A DNA stretch of 64,000 nt from Spinacia oleracea. Taxonomy: Eukaryota; Streptophyta; Magnoliopsida; Caryophyllales; Amaranthaceae. The notes beneath the pieces are model-generated. The model had not been told where the DNA came from, did not search any database, and was given only the letters and a program-made list of their open reading frames with translations. The stretch's first letter is position 1. Every line of letters starts with the position of its first letter. Positions 23,494 through 36,962 of the stretch are shown piece by piece. The position numbers were made by a program, and so were the translations under genes. Location of the stretch: positions 143,561,861 to 143,625,860 of the forward strand of contig NC_079492.1 in assembly GCF_020520425.1 (NCBI RefSeq). Direction: 5' to 3'.

Positions 23494-26400
23494 TCACGAG
23501 TTCAGTCTTTCTATAGCAACTTCTTTCAGACTCTCATGCTCTGGTTTTGCCATTGCAGGTGATTCCACAAGCGCATTTGCAGGAGAAAAATACATGTGTA
23601 GTGACATCATGCATATGACGATACCCAAGAAAAGCTGCAAAAATGCAAGGGGGAACAAGGTTTGAACATGAGATGAACTAACTATTTCTAATAAATACTC
23701 CCGTCTCCTTCAAGCTAGAATACGTATCTCCTTTTTCTATTAGACATTCACATGGATATAGTAGTTGATTCAAAAATGTTACAATAAAAGTGATCATATG
23801 AGTAGATCATGTTACAATACTCCCTTAGAATGAGTGACAGAGGGAGGAAGATAAATCAACTATTTTATACAAAGTATTAAGATTTCACTAAAATGGGATG
23901 GGCAATGTAACAATTAATCTCAAACAGAGGGAAATGAAACAATAACATGTTAAGTTACCTGCTTTTTTTTCATGTGAAATCTTCTTAATAATTATGTCAG
24001 ATTTAGAGAATTGTAAAAATGTAATTTTCCGCCTTGTTTGAGCAATGGAATGGTAAAAACCAATGGAAGTTTGCATGCTAGTTTTACCCCCTGCTCCCTA
24101 CGGGAATTCACTGATCGTAGGATTCATATCTTGAACAAGCTAATCACTATTTCCCATTTCAAGGCAGCCAACTGGTGAACCAAATAACAACTACAAGGAA
24201 TTAAAAGCAGCGCACAAAACAGGTTTTTGGACAATTTGTTGGAAGCGGGCTTAAGAATTCAATCTATGATCCAAGTTCCCATGAGGAGTTCATGTCAACA
24301 AAGCAAGCCCTAAGACAATGGGTATAAAGTACAGTTTTAAGATATTTATGTCTTTGGTAGACTTATACTGCCACATTCTAATCCAGATCCGCCCAATGAA
24401 TTTGAATATCGTTATCGACTGAACGAGTGCATGTGAAGGTTAAGTGCCATTTTTTGGTAGTAAGAGGCCGGATTTTGGGATAACACGAGAAAAGAAAATA
24501 AAACTGAGAAATTATATTCCAGGTACACAAGAGTGACATAAAAGAAATAAACTAAACCATAACTATATCAAGGAATTATGCTACAAGAAGATTGTCTAGT
24601 CTCAATGCACCTCCCTTTATTTTATTTATTTCGGTAGGTGTAGAGGATTGGGGAAGGGGTTTCACTGTAACATAGAAGAAAATTGATCAGGAAGAGAAAG
24701 ATACTACAGTATTGTCAATGCAAGGAGAACAAACCTGTAAAGTTGGCTTGAAATCAAACAGGTAAACAGACAAGATCATTGTCAGCAGCATTGCCATTGA
24801 AGTGGAATAAACCTGAAAATGTAATGTATCCTCGTGAAACAGAAGATTACATATGTTATACTAATAAATTGCATTAATGCTACATCCTATCTTAATGGAC
24901 CTTTGGTTTTAAATACAAGTATTAGATGTTCTAAGAAAAATACCTTCACAATGTTATCTGCATACTTCATTATCCATGAAACTAGCAGCCCTGAAGACCC
25001 TAAATTCAGAACCACGAGCCAGGTTGCCATACTATATCCATCAAAAAGGCGTTGCCACCATGGTCCCTTTTCAAAACCACTTGTGAAATCATCCAAAACT
25101 AGACGTGCCAAGTTGAAAATAGTGCCAAATCTGGGGAAGAAAGAAATTACATTAAGATTGAATTACTGTCTTAATAAAGTTCTAAAGGGAACTGAAAGAA
25201 GCTCCCCTGTATCCAAACAAGGTAAGAAATTTGAGAAACACCCAAAGTAATAAGTTAATTGCAAACTGCAGGTTTGCTCTTTCTTTAAATACTAATTTTC
25301 ATCCATTAATCACAAATAGATAAAGAGGTGACACCTCAATAGAATGAAGACCTTTGATAACTTATACTACATACATATTTCGTATAAACTAAGACTGTAA
25401 TGATGCTGGTCAAAGTACAGAGCATGGGTAAGTTTATTTGCTAATATTTGGCAAAAATGAAAGCAATCGCTACCCGTTTTTTTTTATCCCTAATCAAAAA
25501 TGAAATTGAAGACCTTTGATAACTTATGCTATATACATACGAAGTACTTCGTATGTACTAAGACTGTAATGATGCTGGTCAAAGTACAGGCCACGGGTAA
25601 GTTTATTTGCTAATATTTGGCATCCCTCCCTCTTTTCCAACTAGAAGCACAATTCACCTTGTCTACAGCATATTCCTAAACAAAACAGAAACATGCTTAA
25701 TTTCAAATAAATTATGCTTATATGAACAATTTCCAGGAAGAGAAACATAAGACACTCTTGTTAAAGAAACATCATTCAGTACAAAAGACGGCTGTATTTC
25801 AAAATCAAAAGGCACCTTCTTTTATACTTCCTTCGTTTCTTATTAGATGACACAATGTGATTTTTGACACTATTCACACAAGTTCCATTGACTTTCTTTT
25901 GTGATTAATATTTAAGAAAAAACATAGTCATGTGGAGTTTTATTAGATTCATATTAATGAATATTTTTTAAATATCAAATTTTTATAGCTTTCTTATCCA
26001 TAATTGAAGATATTAATGTTTGAAATCGTGCATTGGCAAACGCGCATAAAAAACTGTGTCATCTAAAAAGAACGGAGGAAGTATGTCTCTAGCAAAATAT
26101 TATTCAAGCACAAACTAGGAGTAAAAACACAGGCAAGCTTGGGGGTGGGTGATTATCTGATTAATAAGTAAATGCCCACTAGTGGTTTGAAAGAAAACAC
26201 TCGAGTCAAATCACCAATGACTCAGTATGCATAACATCATGAAAAATATCGCAAATGCTTTAACTGAAATAAAGATACGTACGTATAAAGTTGTACATTC
26301 TGCCAGTACAGGCTGTCATTGTTCTTTTTCATGAGGAACTCAGTATAGACACCAGCTAATGCTGATAGGCAAGCCGACAAGATCCCAAACATATATCCCT

Positions 26401-29400
26401 GGATCGGCGCTGAGAGAAGTGAGTCACACGATGACTCTCCGCAGCCTTTGACCTAGTGAGAGGGAAACAAACAGAATAAAATTTCCCTTGATCATCAAAT
26501 TTCCCAGTACTCATCTTGTTTTGTTCATTAGATAATTAAAGAAGACTGAAAGCATGTCCCAATCCCCTGGTAATGTGGAGGACAACCATTCTCAGTCTCA
26601 AACTCTCAATAACTGTCTTAAATGCCCTGGATATAATGTAAATCAGAGGATATTCAATACACCCATTTTGTTTTAAAATTATTTTTTAAGAATTGGCATG
26701 CAACTGCATAATATAATCTCAGAACTGCATTTGAAAAGAAAGGAGCATACGGGTATCGGAGGATCACCTGGCTTGTGGTTGTCCCAACAGCCAATAGAAT
26801 AATTGCCAACCATTGCAAGTTTGACAACTTTTTCTTTAAAAATAACCTGCATAAAAAGATATCTTCAGAACAAAACTCCAACATAAATAACAAAATATGA
26901 TATAAGCATGTTCCTCCTTAGATTCAAAAGATTGTTAATTATTCAATTAAAACATGAGAGGATGCGAACTAAGTAGTTCAATGGAAGCACCTGAACAGTA
27001 TCCCAGTGGTAACAATCTTGAGATTGCCCATGATCTGGTAAGTAGATGTATCCACATAAGTGAGAGTGGCAAACTGAACATTGTTGTGAATCAGATATAT
27101 AACTGATGGAATTGGAAACAGTCGCACAGTTTTCCAATCAGTTGTCATCCTTACAGAAGGTGAAGTCTGGACCTCCCTCCAAAGAAGTATGCTAGATACC
27201 ACCAACTGGAATTACCAAAGCAGAATAATAACAAAAGTCAATAGGAAGCAAGTACAACTATGAAGTCATAGAAGATGCTTGAAGTCTCCAAGCTATAAGG
27301 AGAGGATTTGAAGGAAGCACCTTGAAGACCTCAGCGAGAAATGGAACAGTTGCATAATCATACTTGTATCCCCCATTACTCTGTGACAAAGTAGTTAAAA
27401 TTCCCTGCCACACATAAAGTAGAGGCTAAATATAAGATATAGGTCTTGCTAACATACAAATTTCAAATGATAATTCAAGTTCTTAGTTATGAGTCCAATG
27501 ATAGAAGACAATATTGATGTTGGAACTAAGGCAAAGACTGCGGATGAAATTAAGCCCAATATTCCAAAGAAAGACCACCATGTGGCGAAACAGGCTGATG
27601 GGAAGCTCTCAGGATGGCGTGGGGCATCACAGGCTGTCAAGGGTGGTCCTTTTGCCAACTCTGAGCGCTGAATTTCGGGGGACCAAGATTTTTCCGTGAC
27701 CACTGAATAAGTTCAGGACTCCAGCAACGACTGAGTAAAAAAGTACTCGGTATTCATTTATTCTATATTTTTAACTTACATGAAAAGGACAGCATCCTGG
27801 CCTAGCTTGTAAACAAAGGTCATCTCCCCTATATTAATTTGAACCTAAGTCACTTAATTGTTCAATTAATTGATACGAACCTCGCCTCCATGAAGCAGAA
27901 CATAAGAAAATGAAGTCATTTCCTCAAAAAAATGCCAAAGAGAGGAGGGAGAGGGGGTGGGGAGGGGCATTCCAGCCCTGACTATTCACTTTTGATTGCA
28001 AACTTTGTTGATGCTAATAGTAAGCAACTAAGCAACACCCAAAAAATAAATTACAGAAACGAATATATCTCTAGTATTTAAATCTTTATTACTCCGTAGT
28101 ATGTAAACCAATTGTATGCCACCACAGAAGATGGCACCACTGCACCTGAATAGGCAACACTTCATTTGGTAAAGAGCTAACCCCAACAAAAAGCTTCCAC
28201 ATTAGATGACTCAACAAAAACAAGAGCAACAAACAATGTTTAAGCATGCATGACAACGATAGTAGGAATATTTGCGAGTCATAACATCAATTCCCTCTAA
28301 ACAATCCCTGTAAGAATAGCAAAGTAAACTTACATCACCTATAAGTGTAATGAAGTAACATCTTCAGTTTGAATATCATCGCTACGGTGCTGCTACAGTT
28401 TCCCACTTATTCTCAAGACTCCAGAGTCTAGTAATAGGGCATATAGTCTGATATGGGAGGGTAACAAAAACCATTCTGCGTGGACAATAAAAAGATAGTA
28501 AAAATCTATAGAATAGGCTTAACGACATGGCTATGAAAGAAGGAAATCATGGCCATAAGATCAATAAGTTCCTGGTATAGAAGGGTCTCTTGGAGATGCT
28601 CCTTTGACCCAAGGATGGTTACCTCCAATTTCTATTAAAAAACTTCATTGGAGTTGGAAGGGGTCTAACGAGCATGAATGATAGCCTTCTAACAACTGCT
28701 TATCTAGAGTTTAAAAATATTGGATATGGTGTTATCGATATTTAAGACGAGAAATATAGACTTGGGGTAACTTAACAGCCTTCTTGGAAGTAGGACCAGG
28801 AGAATCATCTCCACCTCTTTCCCTAATATTTCCATGGGTTCTTAAGAAGGCTTTCAAGCATAACTTGTGTCCTCAGCATATCTTTTACTCTCTGAGGATA
28901 CCTTGTCCTCTTGCTGTAAACTTTTTTCTGGTTGATTAAAATATCATTTTTTTAATAAAAAAACTTGTGTCCTCTACCTGAAATCAAATGATCCCTAATG
29001 ACATAATATATGTTCTCACTGAGGATCTAGATACCCCGTAAGACTTTCTTTCAGAAGGCTTGACACAATATCTGACTATTTAAGACAGGACAAAAGGGCA
29101 GATATTATACAACTAGGATGCACAGAAACGCAAAAACTAAAGCAATGAATCAAGAAATTTGCTAGTTTTGATGGCAATAAGCCATGAAATGTACAAAACG
29201 TAAGAGCTCATGTCATTATCAAAATAGTCTTAACCCTTTTTGAAGCTATTGTCTCTTACTTAATGTTCTAAAACTACAAATCATGTCAGTGTCCAACTCA
29301 GCATCAAGTTTATGACGGAGTCAATTGAAGTCTACCAGATATGAGAAACAACCTAATGTGAGAACGAAGAGAGATATGCCACTTCTTTTCTTACAAGTTA

Positions 29401-30540
29401 ATATACATGGCAACCCTATCTCTCAACACAACTTAGAACATCCTGGAATGTAGAACAGAGTTCACATTGGGTTACTGCTTCATCTATTTCATGATAATTC
29501 GGTAATCAGAACAGCAAATGAAGATGTATCACAAGTCACAACTCACATAATAAACCCATCCTTGAATTGCTGTAAACAACTATCTCCAAGTCTAATCCAC
29601 CATTGAATGACAATATAATGTTAACATGAATTAAATAAAAGTGGCAGAAAGCCTCTTCAGTAGATCCCCACATCTTATTCAGCCATTGAGAAATTAAACT
29701 AGTTAACCTTTCTCTAAAAAAACTCCCTCTTCGTGGAAATAACGGTCACATTGTCACAAGACTATGACATAGTTTAGGTCCTGTATACTCACAAGTATCC
29801 CAATAATTCCATCTAAGAAAAAATCCAATCAAGAACCATTACTCAGTACAATTTCAGAAAATGCAACAACTTATTTCTGTACATCCCAAATCAGCAGGTG
29901 TGAGTACTATTTCTAGCCGGAGGGGTACTAGCACTGAGGTTGAACCAACTTGCTTCCAGTAACAGGCTAACTGCTTAAAGGAAATGCTCCAAAGTCCATT
30001 GACTCCATTCTACTCCACCTCCACAATATGCAATAGGATTAAATTTAAGCAAGGGAATACAACAAAAACAAGAAAACTAAGGTATTCTGTAAATTGGCAA
30101 ATAGGCGCAGAGTTGAGGAGGTAGTTCATCAACCATTCAACCTTAAAGAAAACGCATACGATGAACAAGTTTCTGCTCCATACCCGCGTTCAATATGTTA
30201 AACCAGTCCATTGAGCACTACTAGTCCCTTAATTCTCCTAAGAACTACACCCCCAAATAAAAACCACCATTTTCCAATTTGGTTACATCTAGGGTGAAAA
30301 TCCCACTAATAAATCAGAGCTAAAATTGCATTCCCAAGGTGCCTATTTGCTATAATTAGCTCCATCATGTTAGATTAGTGATTCGTAACTTACCCAAAAG
30401 TTGCAGAAAATCTAATTAGAGAAAAACCCACTAAATATTCAAATTATTAATCATCGAAAAAATGAAATAAAGATATGATTGAAGCAAACCTGGGAACTGG
30501 TGAGGACGGTGAGAAGAGCAGCTACGAAGTACCACTGCAT
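23494..30540 (-). CDS. CMP-sialic-acid-transporter-like nucleotide-sugar transporter, 334 aa, eight exons
   Basis: Exons (minus strand order): 30490-30540, 27321-27404, 26991-27205, 26768-26846, 26283-26452, 24944-25130, 24735-24812, 23494-23634. All introns have GT..AG borders and the frame is kept to a TGA after ERLNS. The product begins MQWYFVAALLTVLTSSQ and contains IHNNVQFATLTYVDTSTYQ, GILFRLFLKKKLSNLQW, LLAVGTTTSQVKGCGESSC and WLVVLNLGSSGLLVSW. These are hallmarks of the plant CMP-sialic acid transporter 1 group of the NST/DMT family (usual length about 335-340). About ten membrane helices are expected, in the Golgi membrane. The physiological substrate in plants is not settled, since plants hardly contain sialic acid; CMP-Kdo and UDP-galactose have been considered. 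Intron 1 is 3.1 kb and holds repeats; intron 5 has a MITE. No defect seen. Confidence 0.93.
25340..25622. repeat. Direct duplication of about 110 bp in transporter intron 5
   Basis: GAAGACCTTTGATAACTTAT ... CTAATATTTGGCA occurs at 25345-25453 and 25509-25622 with few differences, separated by about 55 bases. No terminal inverted repeats are seen, so this is a local duplication rather than an element. Confidence 0.75.
25825..26082. mobile_element. Stowaway-like MITE in transporter intron 5
   Basis: Ends TACTTCCTTCGTTTCTTATT and an inverted copy finishing AAGAACGGAGGAAGTA, with inner arms GATGACACAATG / CTGTGTCATC. Confidence 0.75.
27405..30489 (-). other. Long first intron of the transporter gene
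   Basis: No exon of the transporter or another gene was recognised. Near 27480-27700 both strands are open for 60-84 codons (plus-strand IPKKDHHVAKQADGK) without a recognised family. Near 28550-28960 a block ending CTGGTTGATTAAAATATC plus T and A runs resembles the 3' tail of a LINE. The rest is unremarkable AT-rich DNA. Confidence 0.4.
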
Positions 30541-31263
30541 TGAGATCTTCCTTCTTTTTCACCTTTTCTAATTAAAATCACAATAATTTCTACTAATTTA
30601 CAAATTGTGGCTTCTGAAATTAGGAAAAACAAGAGGAAATTTCGTGGATCTTTTTTGGGTATAAGTTCATGGGTTTGGGCGAGAGATTTAAGCTCGGAAA
30701 ACTTAGTTGAATCAAACTGTCGGAGAGTAAAACGGCGCTCCGGCGACGATTAAAAATGAGGTTGATTCCGGCACCGGAATTGTTATGATTGGTGGGGCAG
30801 TCAGTAAGCAGTGTGGAAAATGCGAAGTGAGGAGTGCAGCAACTGTGAAGGCCGGGAGGGATAGAGATCTTCCCTCTCTTTCGCAAAGGTTTTTAATTTC
30901 TTTTTTTGTTTTTTTTAATGAAGTACTCCCTCCATTCCTTTTTCTTTGTTACGTATTCTTTTTAGGGTGTTTCACAATGTTTGTTACGTGGAGAATCTTT
31001 CTTTTTATAAACTTATTATACTACTCCCTTCGTTTCTTTTTGTTTGTTACGTATTTCTTTTTAGGTGTTTCATTTTGTTTGTTACATGAAAGAATCTTTC
31101 TATTTATAAACTTATTATAGTGTTATTTTTTGTGCCCACTTTTAATTTTCATTGGTCAACTTTTTTAACTCATTAAATTTATTTACCATTTCCCAAGTAT
31201 GTTAAGTTGGCAATCTTTGTGCTTTCCAATTATTGGTTCATTTTGATAAATAACACAATCTTA

Positions 31264-32088
31264 TTGGTTCTTACCAGGGTGATTGTTACTGCACCTCTTG
31301 CAATGATGTACTCTCTCAGAATGGTTCGAGTTGTTGTGGTGCCCCTGATTGCTTCTTCCTTGAAAATTTCCATTTCCACTCTCATTCCTATTCACGTTTC
31401 TATTCTTCTTGAAATTCCCTCGGTTTTTCCCAGCATCAAACTCTTTTCTTTTCTCCCCAACAACATTTTTCTTGTCCCTTCTAGACTGTAAACCATGAAT
31501 ATGGGCGGTTCTCTCATACGCATTCTCTAAAGGTATAAAGGTTTCTCCACCTAATTCCAACTGGATCTCATCGGTCGACCCTTGCTCAAACATCTGAGCC
31601 TTTATCTCCTCTATGGCTACAACCTCAGGTGTAAACTTCGACAACGCTATAAATTTGCTATAATATTCAGCGATGGTCATACTCCCCATCCCAAGGTTTA
31701 TGAATTCCTGCGCTTTTCGTTTTGTTATAAAAGGAGGATAAAACTTTTCCCTCAATGCAACAACAAATGAGTCCCAATTAAATCCCTCGGCAGTACTTAG
31801 CCTAGTTTCATTCTCTCTCCACCACAGATCGGCTTCATCTTTTAGGTAAAGGACAGCTTGACCTACTCTCATACTCATAGGGCAACTCACAGCCTCAAAC
31901 TGTTTCTCAAACTCCCTAATCCAATTTTCTAAGAAGGTAAGGTCTGATTTTCCCTTGAAGTATGGTGGTTTAACCCTAGCAAGTCTTTCAAACATTTCCC
32001 TTGCAGAATTGGGGCGCTCAGTTCTTCCCCGGGTCAGCTTTTCCGCCAAGAGGCGAATAGCAACGGCTAGATCATTGTTGTTGGCCAT
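31264..32088 (-). pseudogene. gag, truncated in the zinc knuckle
   Basis: Starts at ATG 32088 (MANNNDLAVAIRLLAEKLTR). The Gag core FLENWIREFEKQFEAVSCP, AVLYLKDEADLWWRE and FNWDSFVVALREKFYP are present. The CCHC knuckle begins HHCKRCSNNHPGKN but the final Cys codon is replaced by MITE-derived sequence giving Q-stop. The frame is otherwise intact over about 270 codons. The protein would be the capsid/nucleocapsid precursor; this copy lacks everything downstream. Confidence 0.85.
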
Positions 32089-32764
32089 TCTAGAACGTGA
32101 CCTGCAATTAGTATACTCCACTTTAGGATCGAAACATCACCTATACGTCATCCCATACAATTTAATACTTGAATTGACCATAAAGATTGCCTCAACCAAC
32201 AATGTTCACATTAATACACATCATTTATGAAGGCACGACAATCGTTTACGAAGGTGCAACGATCGTCTACAAGATGCAATAATCATTGAAAAATAATCAT
32301 CCTCAATAATTCACGAAAGACATTCACACACTGCACATAAGGCATAACATTTTGAATCATATTGGTCATGAGGGTCTAGATTGACCCTCACTTCCTTTAT
32401 GTACTCAAATCATTTAATATTATTGTGGCAATTAAATTGATCCACAATTCACACTGAGTATGCAACCAATAGAAAAATTAATCCATGACGTGTTACCTAA
32501 AGGTTGGGGTATTATGGAATCCTCAAAATAGAATAAAGAACAATTCCTTGAAAACTTTAACTTTTATTGCTAACTCCATAAAGGTTTATTACATCCTTCA
32601 AAATAATAAAGAACATTTCAAACTTCAATAAACTTTAACCTTAAACTGTTGTAGTTTTGCTACTTATCCTTTAAAACATAAAAGAGCTAATTAACTATTT
32701 ATGACTTCAAAATATTTGTGGCCTCTTGCCCATCCATCGCTCCTGAAAGCTTTAGGAGTGAACT

Positions 32765-33535
32765 TTAGATCTCAATGTCATCGAACTTATCTTCAGGGTC
32801 TTCATCGGGGTCTTCCTCAGGGTTTGCATCTTCTTCCATGTCTTCATCATGATTAGGCTCACTTGCCATCTCCTGTTCACTTTCGAGCTCTTCATCTGAA
32901 TCACTAGAAATCTCAATGGTTGGCTCATGGGCCGCTGGGTTAGGATTCTCTGCCTCAACATCTACATTCTCATTCTCCACAGCTACATCATTTTCCTCTA
33001 GGTCATTATTTACACTTACTCCCATAGGTTCTTCTGTAACTGCATCTCCAACATGACTCCCTACGATTTTACCGTCTCTAAACCCACTTTCTGCCGCCTC
33101 AATAATGGTGGTCAGAATTTCTGAATCATATTTCCATCTACCATCCCAAGTCCCATACTTAGCCAAGTTTGGAGTTCCATTATCAGAATGCATGTCTTTA
33201 AACTTTTCCTTGAGTTCTAGGTATGGAAATTTGTTAGGTAAGCAATTAATGGTAGTGACTGCTATGGTATCCTTTCTCATTAAGATAGGTTGCCCTTGAA
33301 CTTTAGCATGATATTCACATCCAAACACAATTTTCTTCACGTAAATGTCAGGGGTTTCTATATCAAGTTTCTCGAAGGATCCTATGTTGGTATACTTGGA
33401 AAGAAACATTTTATTCCTGAAATAAACAATTACATGTCTCACTAACGATTTTCCAACCAAATCATAAACAAAGTTCAATAATGCAATAAGTTTGGTGGAA
33501 GCAAACAATTCTTTATGCACATTTAAATGTAACAT
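32765..33535 (-). CDS. Extra ORF between primer site and gag of the retroelement (about 256 aa)
   Basis: Open from ATG 33535 (MLHLNVHKELFASTK) to a stop at 32765. The N-terminal 130 residues look globular (YFRNKMFLSKYTNIGSFEKL, WDGRWKYDSEILTTII). The C-terminal 80 residues are extremely acidic (runs of E and D with SSDSDEELESEQEM). No family was recognised. It has the same strand as gag and lies 675 bases upstream of it. It could be an element-specific additional ORF or a captured host fragment. Confidence 0.5.
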   Translation of the reverse strand: MLHLNVHKELFASTKLIALLNFVYDLVGKSLVRHVIVYFRNKMFLSKYTNIGSFEKLDIETPDIYVKKIVFGCEYHAKVQGQPILMRKDTIAVTTINCLPNKFPYLELKEKFKDMHSDNGTPNLAKYGTWDGRWKYDSEILTTIIEAAESGFRDGKIVGSHVGDAVTEEPMGVSVNNDLEENDVAVENENVDVEAENPNPAAHEPTIEISSDSDEELESEQEMASEPNHDEDMEEDANPEEDPDEDPEDKFDDIEI

Positions 33536-34174
33536 TAAACAATTAGCACACACACGTACATAACAATCAATTTCTTATTCTAGCATTGACTAGCTACTAA
33601 TGCACATATAATTCTATCTTATATGCCCTTCTTATACTACCCATCTCACATAAACTAAAGCATTGAAATAATTTAAATGACAAAGTAAAAGAACGATAAT
33701 ATAAGAAAATTATAACATAAAATAATAACATAAATATAAATATAAAATAGATAAAGTAAAATAAATTAAGGAAATGCGTATCGAATAAATTCGAAAATAA
33801 AGTTATTAATTCGAAAAAGATTTTATATTTCCTAACTAACGAATTCTAACTTTTAAACCAACTAAAAAAAAAATTTGAACTCCTTTTCAAAAAAAAATGT
33901 ATTCATATTATTTTTATTTATTTGTTTGAATAAAAAAATAATAAGAAAAATAAAAATGTCGAAAGTATCCCTTTAACTTGGAAAAATAATTTGATTTCGA
34001 ACGTAAATAAGGAATATCGTATACTTTCAAACAAGATAAAAGGAAATCGGCCCCCCAAAAAAAAAGTACCAATTTTTTTTTAACACTATAATACGTAGAA
34101 GCTCGATTTTTAAGAAATTTATTTTAAATAACTAGATTGTTAGGCGCCTAAAAATTTATTAAAGTAAAACCTTA

Positions 34175-34186
34175 GCTCTGATACCA
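34175..34186 (-). promoter_or_regulatory. Primer binding site (tRNA-iMet)
   Basis: TGGTATCAGAGC on the minus strand, complementary to the 3' end of initiator tRNA-Met, begins 3 bases after the LTR end. Confidence 0.9.
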
Positions 34187-34189
34187 CTT

Positions 34190-36962
34190 TGTAACACCCC
34201 AACAATTCCCATTTTCTAAAATAACCTCTTTTTAAATATAACTGTAGGGAATTATCAAAGTATTATCGCCCGTGTGAAAACGTTACGGCTTATTCAGAAT
34301 TTTGCAGCGGAAAACATAAAACTAACTTTTAGGTTCATAAATAATCTATTACATATTAGGTCCAAACCAATTAACTGAATTAAGGAAATACGAATAGTAC
34401 GACAAATTTCAAATCCAAGTTAACAAATTAAATCACTTAATTAAACGAATAGAACTACAAGCTCTCTAATCCCGATCCCAATGATGCATCATCTTCAAAC
34501 CTGTAGATGGGCAACGCTTATTGATCCTTAGAGACTGCTCACCAAAGATGGGTCATCACAGGATCAATAAGGCATAGCCATGATCAACACACACAAACAA
34601 AGCACGTAATCAGCAAAGCTGAGTACTACATACTAAAACAACAACAATCCTAGCATGATACTATCAAACCAACAACCCTATCATGATACTAATAAATATA
34701 AGTAAGGACAGACAAAACATAATAATTTGACGACTATACTTGACTAGACTAAGCTAGGCTTAATAACCATAATATTATTTTAGTTGAAATAGACAATGGA
34801 CCGAGTTGACCATCCAGAAGTCTTCACTAAGGAAGACGAGGTACGGGCGCGACTCCGTAACCTCAGTGACCTGCGATATCGAGGAACGTTTAAATAAAAA
34901 TAGGACACGGTGATCAATCCGGTCCCAGAAAAGGCCATGGGCTACCACCATGAACCCCAACTCCTGTTTGTCCGTCACTTTAGACGTGCACAGTCTAAAG
35001 CTATTGCTATTCAGTTTCACTTTACATGATTTATAAATTGAGATTCCGTTATGACTCAACCATTACATAAGACAGACAATTCACATTTGTTCACAACTGT
35101 TTTTTTATCTTGGAATTAAGTAAGTGATCATAAAAGCATCAATCAAGACTCATTCCAACTTAACCAACCTTTCCTTTAACCATGAGCAACCCTGTATATG
35201 GGCATAAAGTTTCAACTTACTAAACAAGGTCCTCCGCCCTTATAAAGTAGTGAAAAGATAGAAAGGGAACAACAACCAATCGATCCAACCCAATCATATA
35301 GAATAATCTAGTGTTCCCAACCAACATGTTTGTATCAAACATCCATACTAACATGTTACAGTTCTTATAGTGCAAAATAAGTTCAATAAGTTTGTCCAAC
35401 AGTATTAAACATGCACATTCAATATAACCCAGTTCGTCCATAATATCAACATCACCAAGTTCAACAATAATATCAACATAACCAAGTTCAACAACAAGAT
35501 TCAACATGGTTTCAACAATTAGCACACATTCCAAGCACACAGGTATGTACGTACCTTGTGTAAACAAACTGATAGGCCACTTTAACGAATTCAAAAGTCG
35601 CCTACAAAGAATTCTCCGCCTAAAAACAACCAATAAAATTCCCCAATCAACTTCCCATAATTCACAGCAATAATCAAGTATTCTAAATACATCTAAACTT
35701 GTTTAGAACATTCCTCAACAACCAAACTTAACTACTAAATCTCTTAGCATAGTGATTACTTCACTAACGATCGTGAATTATCATAAATTCAAATATATCA
35801 CGCAATTTACAATTTCCAGCAATATAAAATAGTTTCAAACTACTCCAAAATATATCCATTATGCTTAAAATCATAAAAATAATAACTTTCATAATTTATA
35901 ATCATCCTACTATGATTTTAAAACTATTAAAACATTAAAAATCCATGCTTTAGTAATTAAAAATCAATATTTCAATGCATTTATATAATCTGAAAATTAA
36001 TAATTTAATGCAAACATATAATTCTTGAAATTCATAATCAAATCATAAAACTTATAATTTAAATTCAGGAAACATATTAAAATTATTACAACGTAATTAA
36101 ATTCATTAATTAGTTTAGGGTTTAAGGAAATCACCAAAAGTGGAATGGAGTAAAGCTGCCGGCGGACAAGGGCACGACTGGAACGGTTGGACGGTAGGGA
36201 CGCACACGGTGGTGCGTGGCAGGGCACGCGACTGCCGTCGAGGGGTAGAAAGCAACGAAGAGGAGGGGGGCTGGAACGGCGCAGCAGCGACGCTGCAGGT
36301 GGGCGGCGCAACGTGTAGGGGAACGGCGAAGGTGGTTGACGGTTCTCGGTGGTGGCTGTGCGAAAATAGAGAAGAGGGCAACACCGATTAATTGGTGTGC
36401 AAGAAACCGAAACCAAAAGTTTAGGGAACGAAAGAGATAGAAGGAGAACGACGAGGGGAGAGAGGGGTTACCAGCGGGAGGGACGACGGAGGAGAGGAGC
36501 TCCGGCGGTGGCGGCGGCTGGGCAGCGGCGGCAATGGAGGTAGGGTTAAGGGTTTTTGTTTTACGTGAAAGTGAAGGAGATTGTTGGTGTTTTCTTTTGT
36601 TTTTTTTTTGTTTTTACGTAATGTTGAAAGAGAGGGAGTAGAGTAGTTTGAGTTTTATTATTTTGGGCTTCACCCAATTGGGCTAGTGTTAGGATTTAGT
36701 TTTAGAAATTGATTTCAACACCGCTTAGGACTGTTTTCTAAATTCAACCGAATGTGTTTTCGTAATTCTAATTTTTTTTTCAACATAAAATTCTAAAATT
36801 ATTCTTAATTTCATAAATCGTTAAAATATTTAAAACGTAAATAAAATAAAATAAATATACGTTAATTATATATTTATTACTAAAATTCATAAATTCTATT
36901 TAAATATAAATAATATACGTTAAAATGTATTAATAAAATTTATAAATTTACGGGGGATTACA
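34190..36962 (-). repeat. 5' LTR (2.77 kb) of the Tekay-like element
   Basis: On the minus strand it opens TGTAATCCCCCGTAAA and closes GTTGGGGTGTTACA, with 5 bp or longer inverted termini (TGTAA/TTACA). A GC-rich block (about 36130-36540) stands out from the AT-rich rest and could be the transcribed leader. Open frames within it are incidental. Confidence 0.8.

Larger units (their letters stand above)
31270..36962 (-). mobile_element. Truncated Tekay/Del-like Ty3/gypsy retrotransposon (5' LTR to gag)
   Basis: Minus-strand order: 5' LTR, 3 bp spacer, tRNA-iMet primer binding site, leader, an extra ORF, then gag up to the middle of its zinc knuckle. Pol and the 3' LTR are absent, and gag sequence runs directly into MITE sequence at about 31270. 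The long LTR, the primer site and the gag type fit the Tekay (Del) chromovirus lineage. The outcome is a dead fragment, probably from a deletion spanning the rest of the element and part of the MITE. Confidence 0.8.

Noticed and set aside
27449-27703. 84-codon minus-strand ORF and overlapping plus-strand ORFs in transporter intron 1
   Set aside because: Both strands are open, which is uninformative. No recognised family, and splicing of the transporter does not need an exon here.
36001-36420. Pro/Ser-rich minus-strand ORFs of 89 and 139 codons and a plus-strand ORF of 83 codons
   Set aside because: They overlap each other in a GC-rich block inside the retrotransposon LTR; GC richness alone explains the lack of stops.
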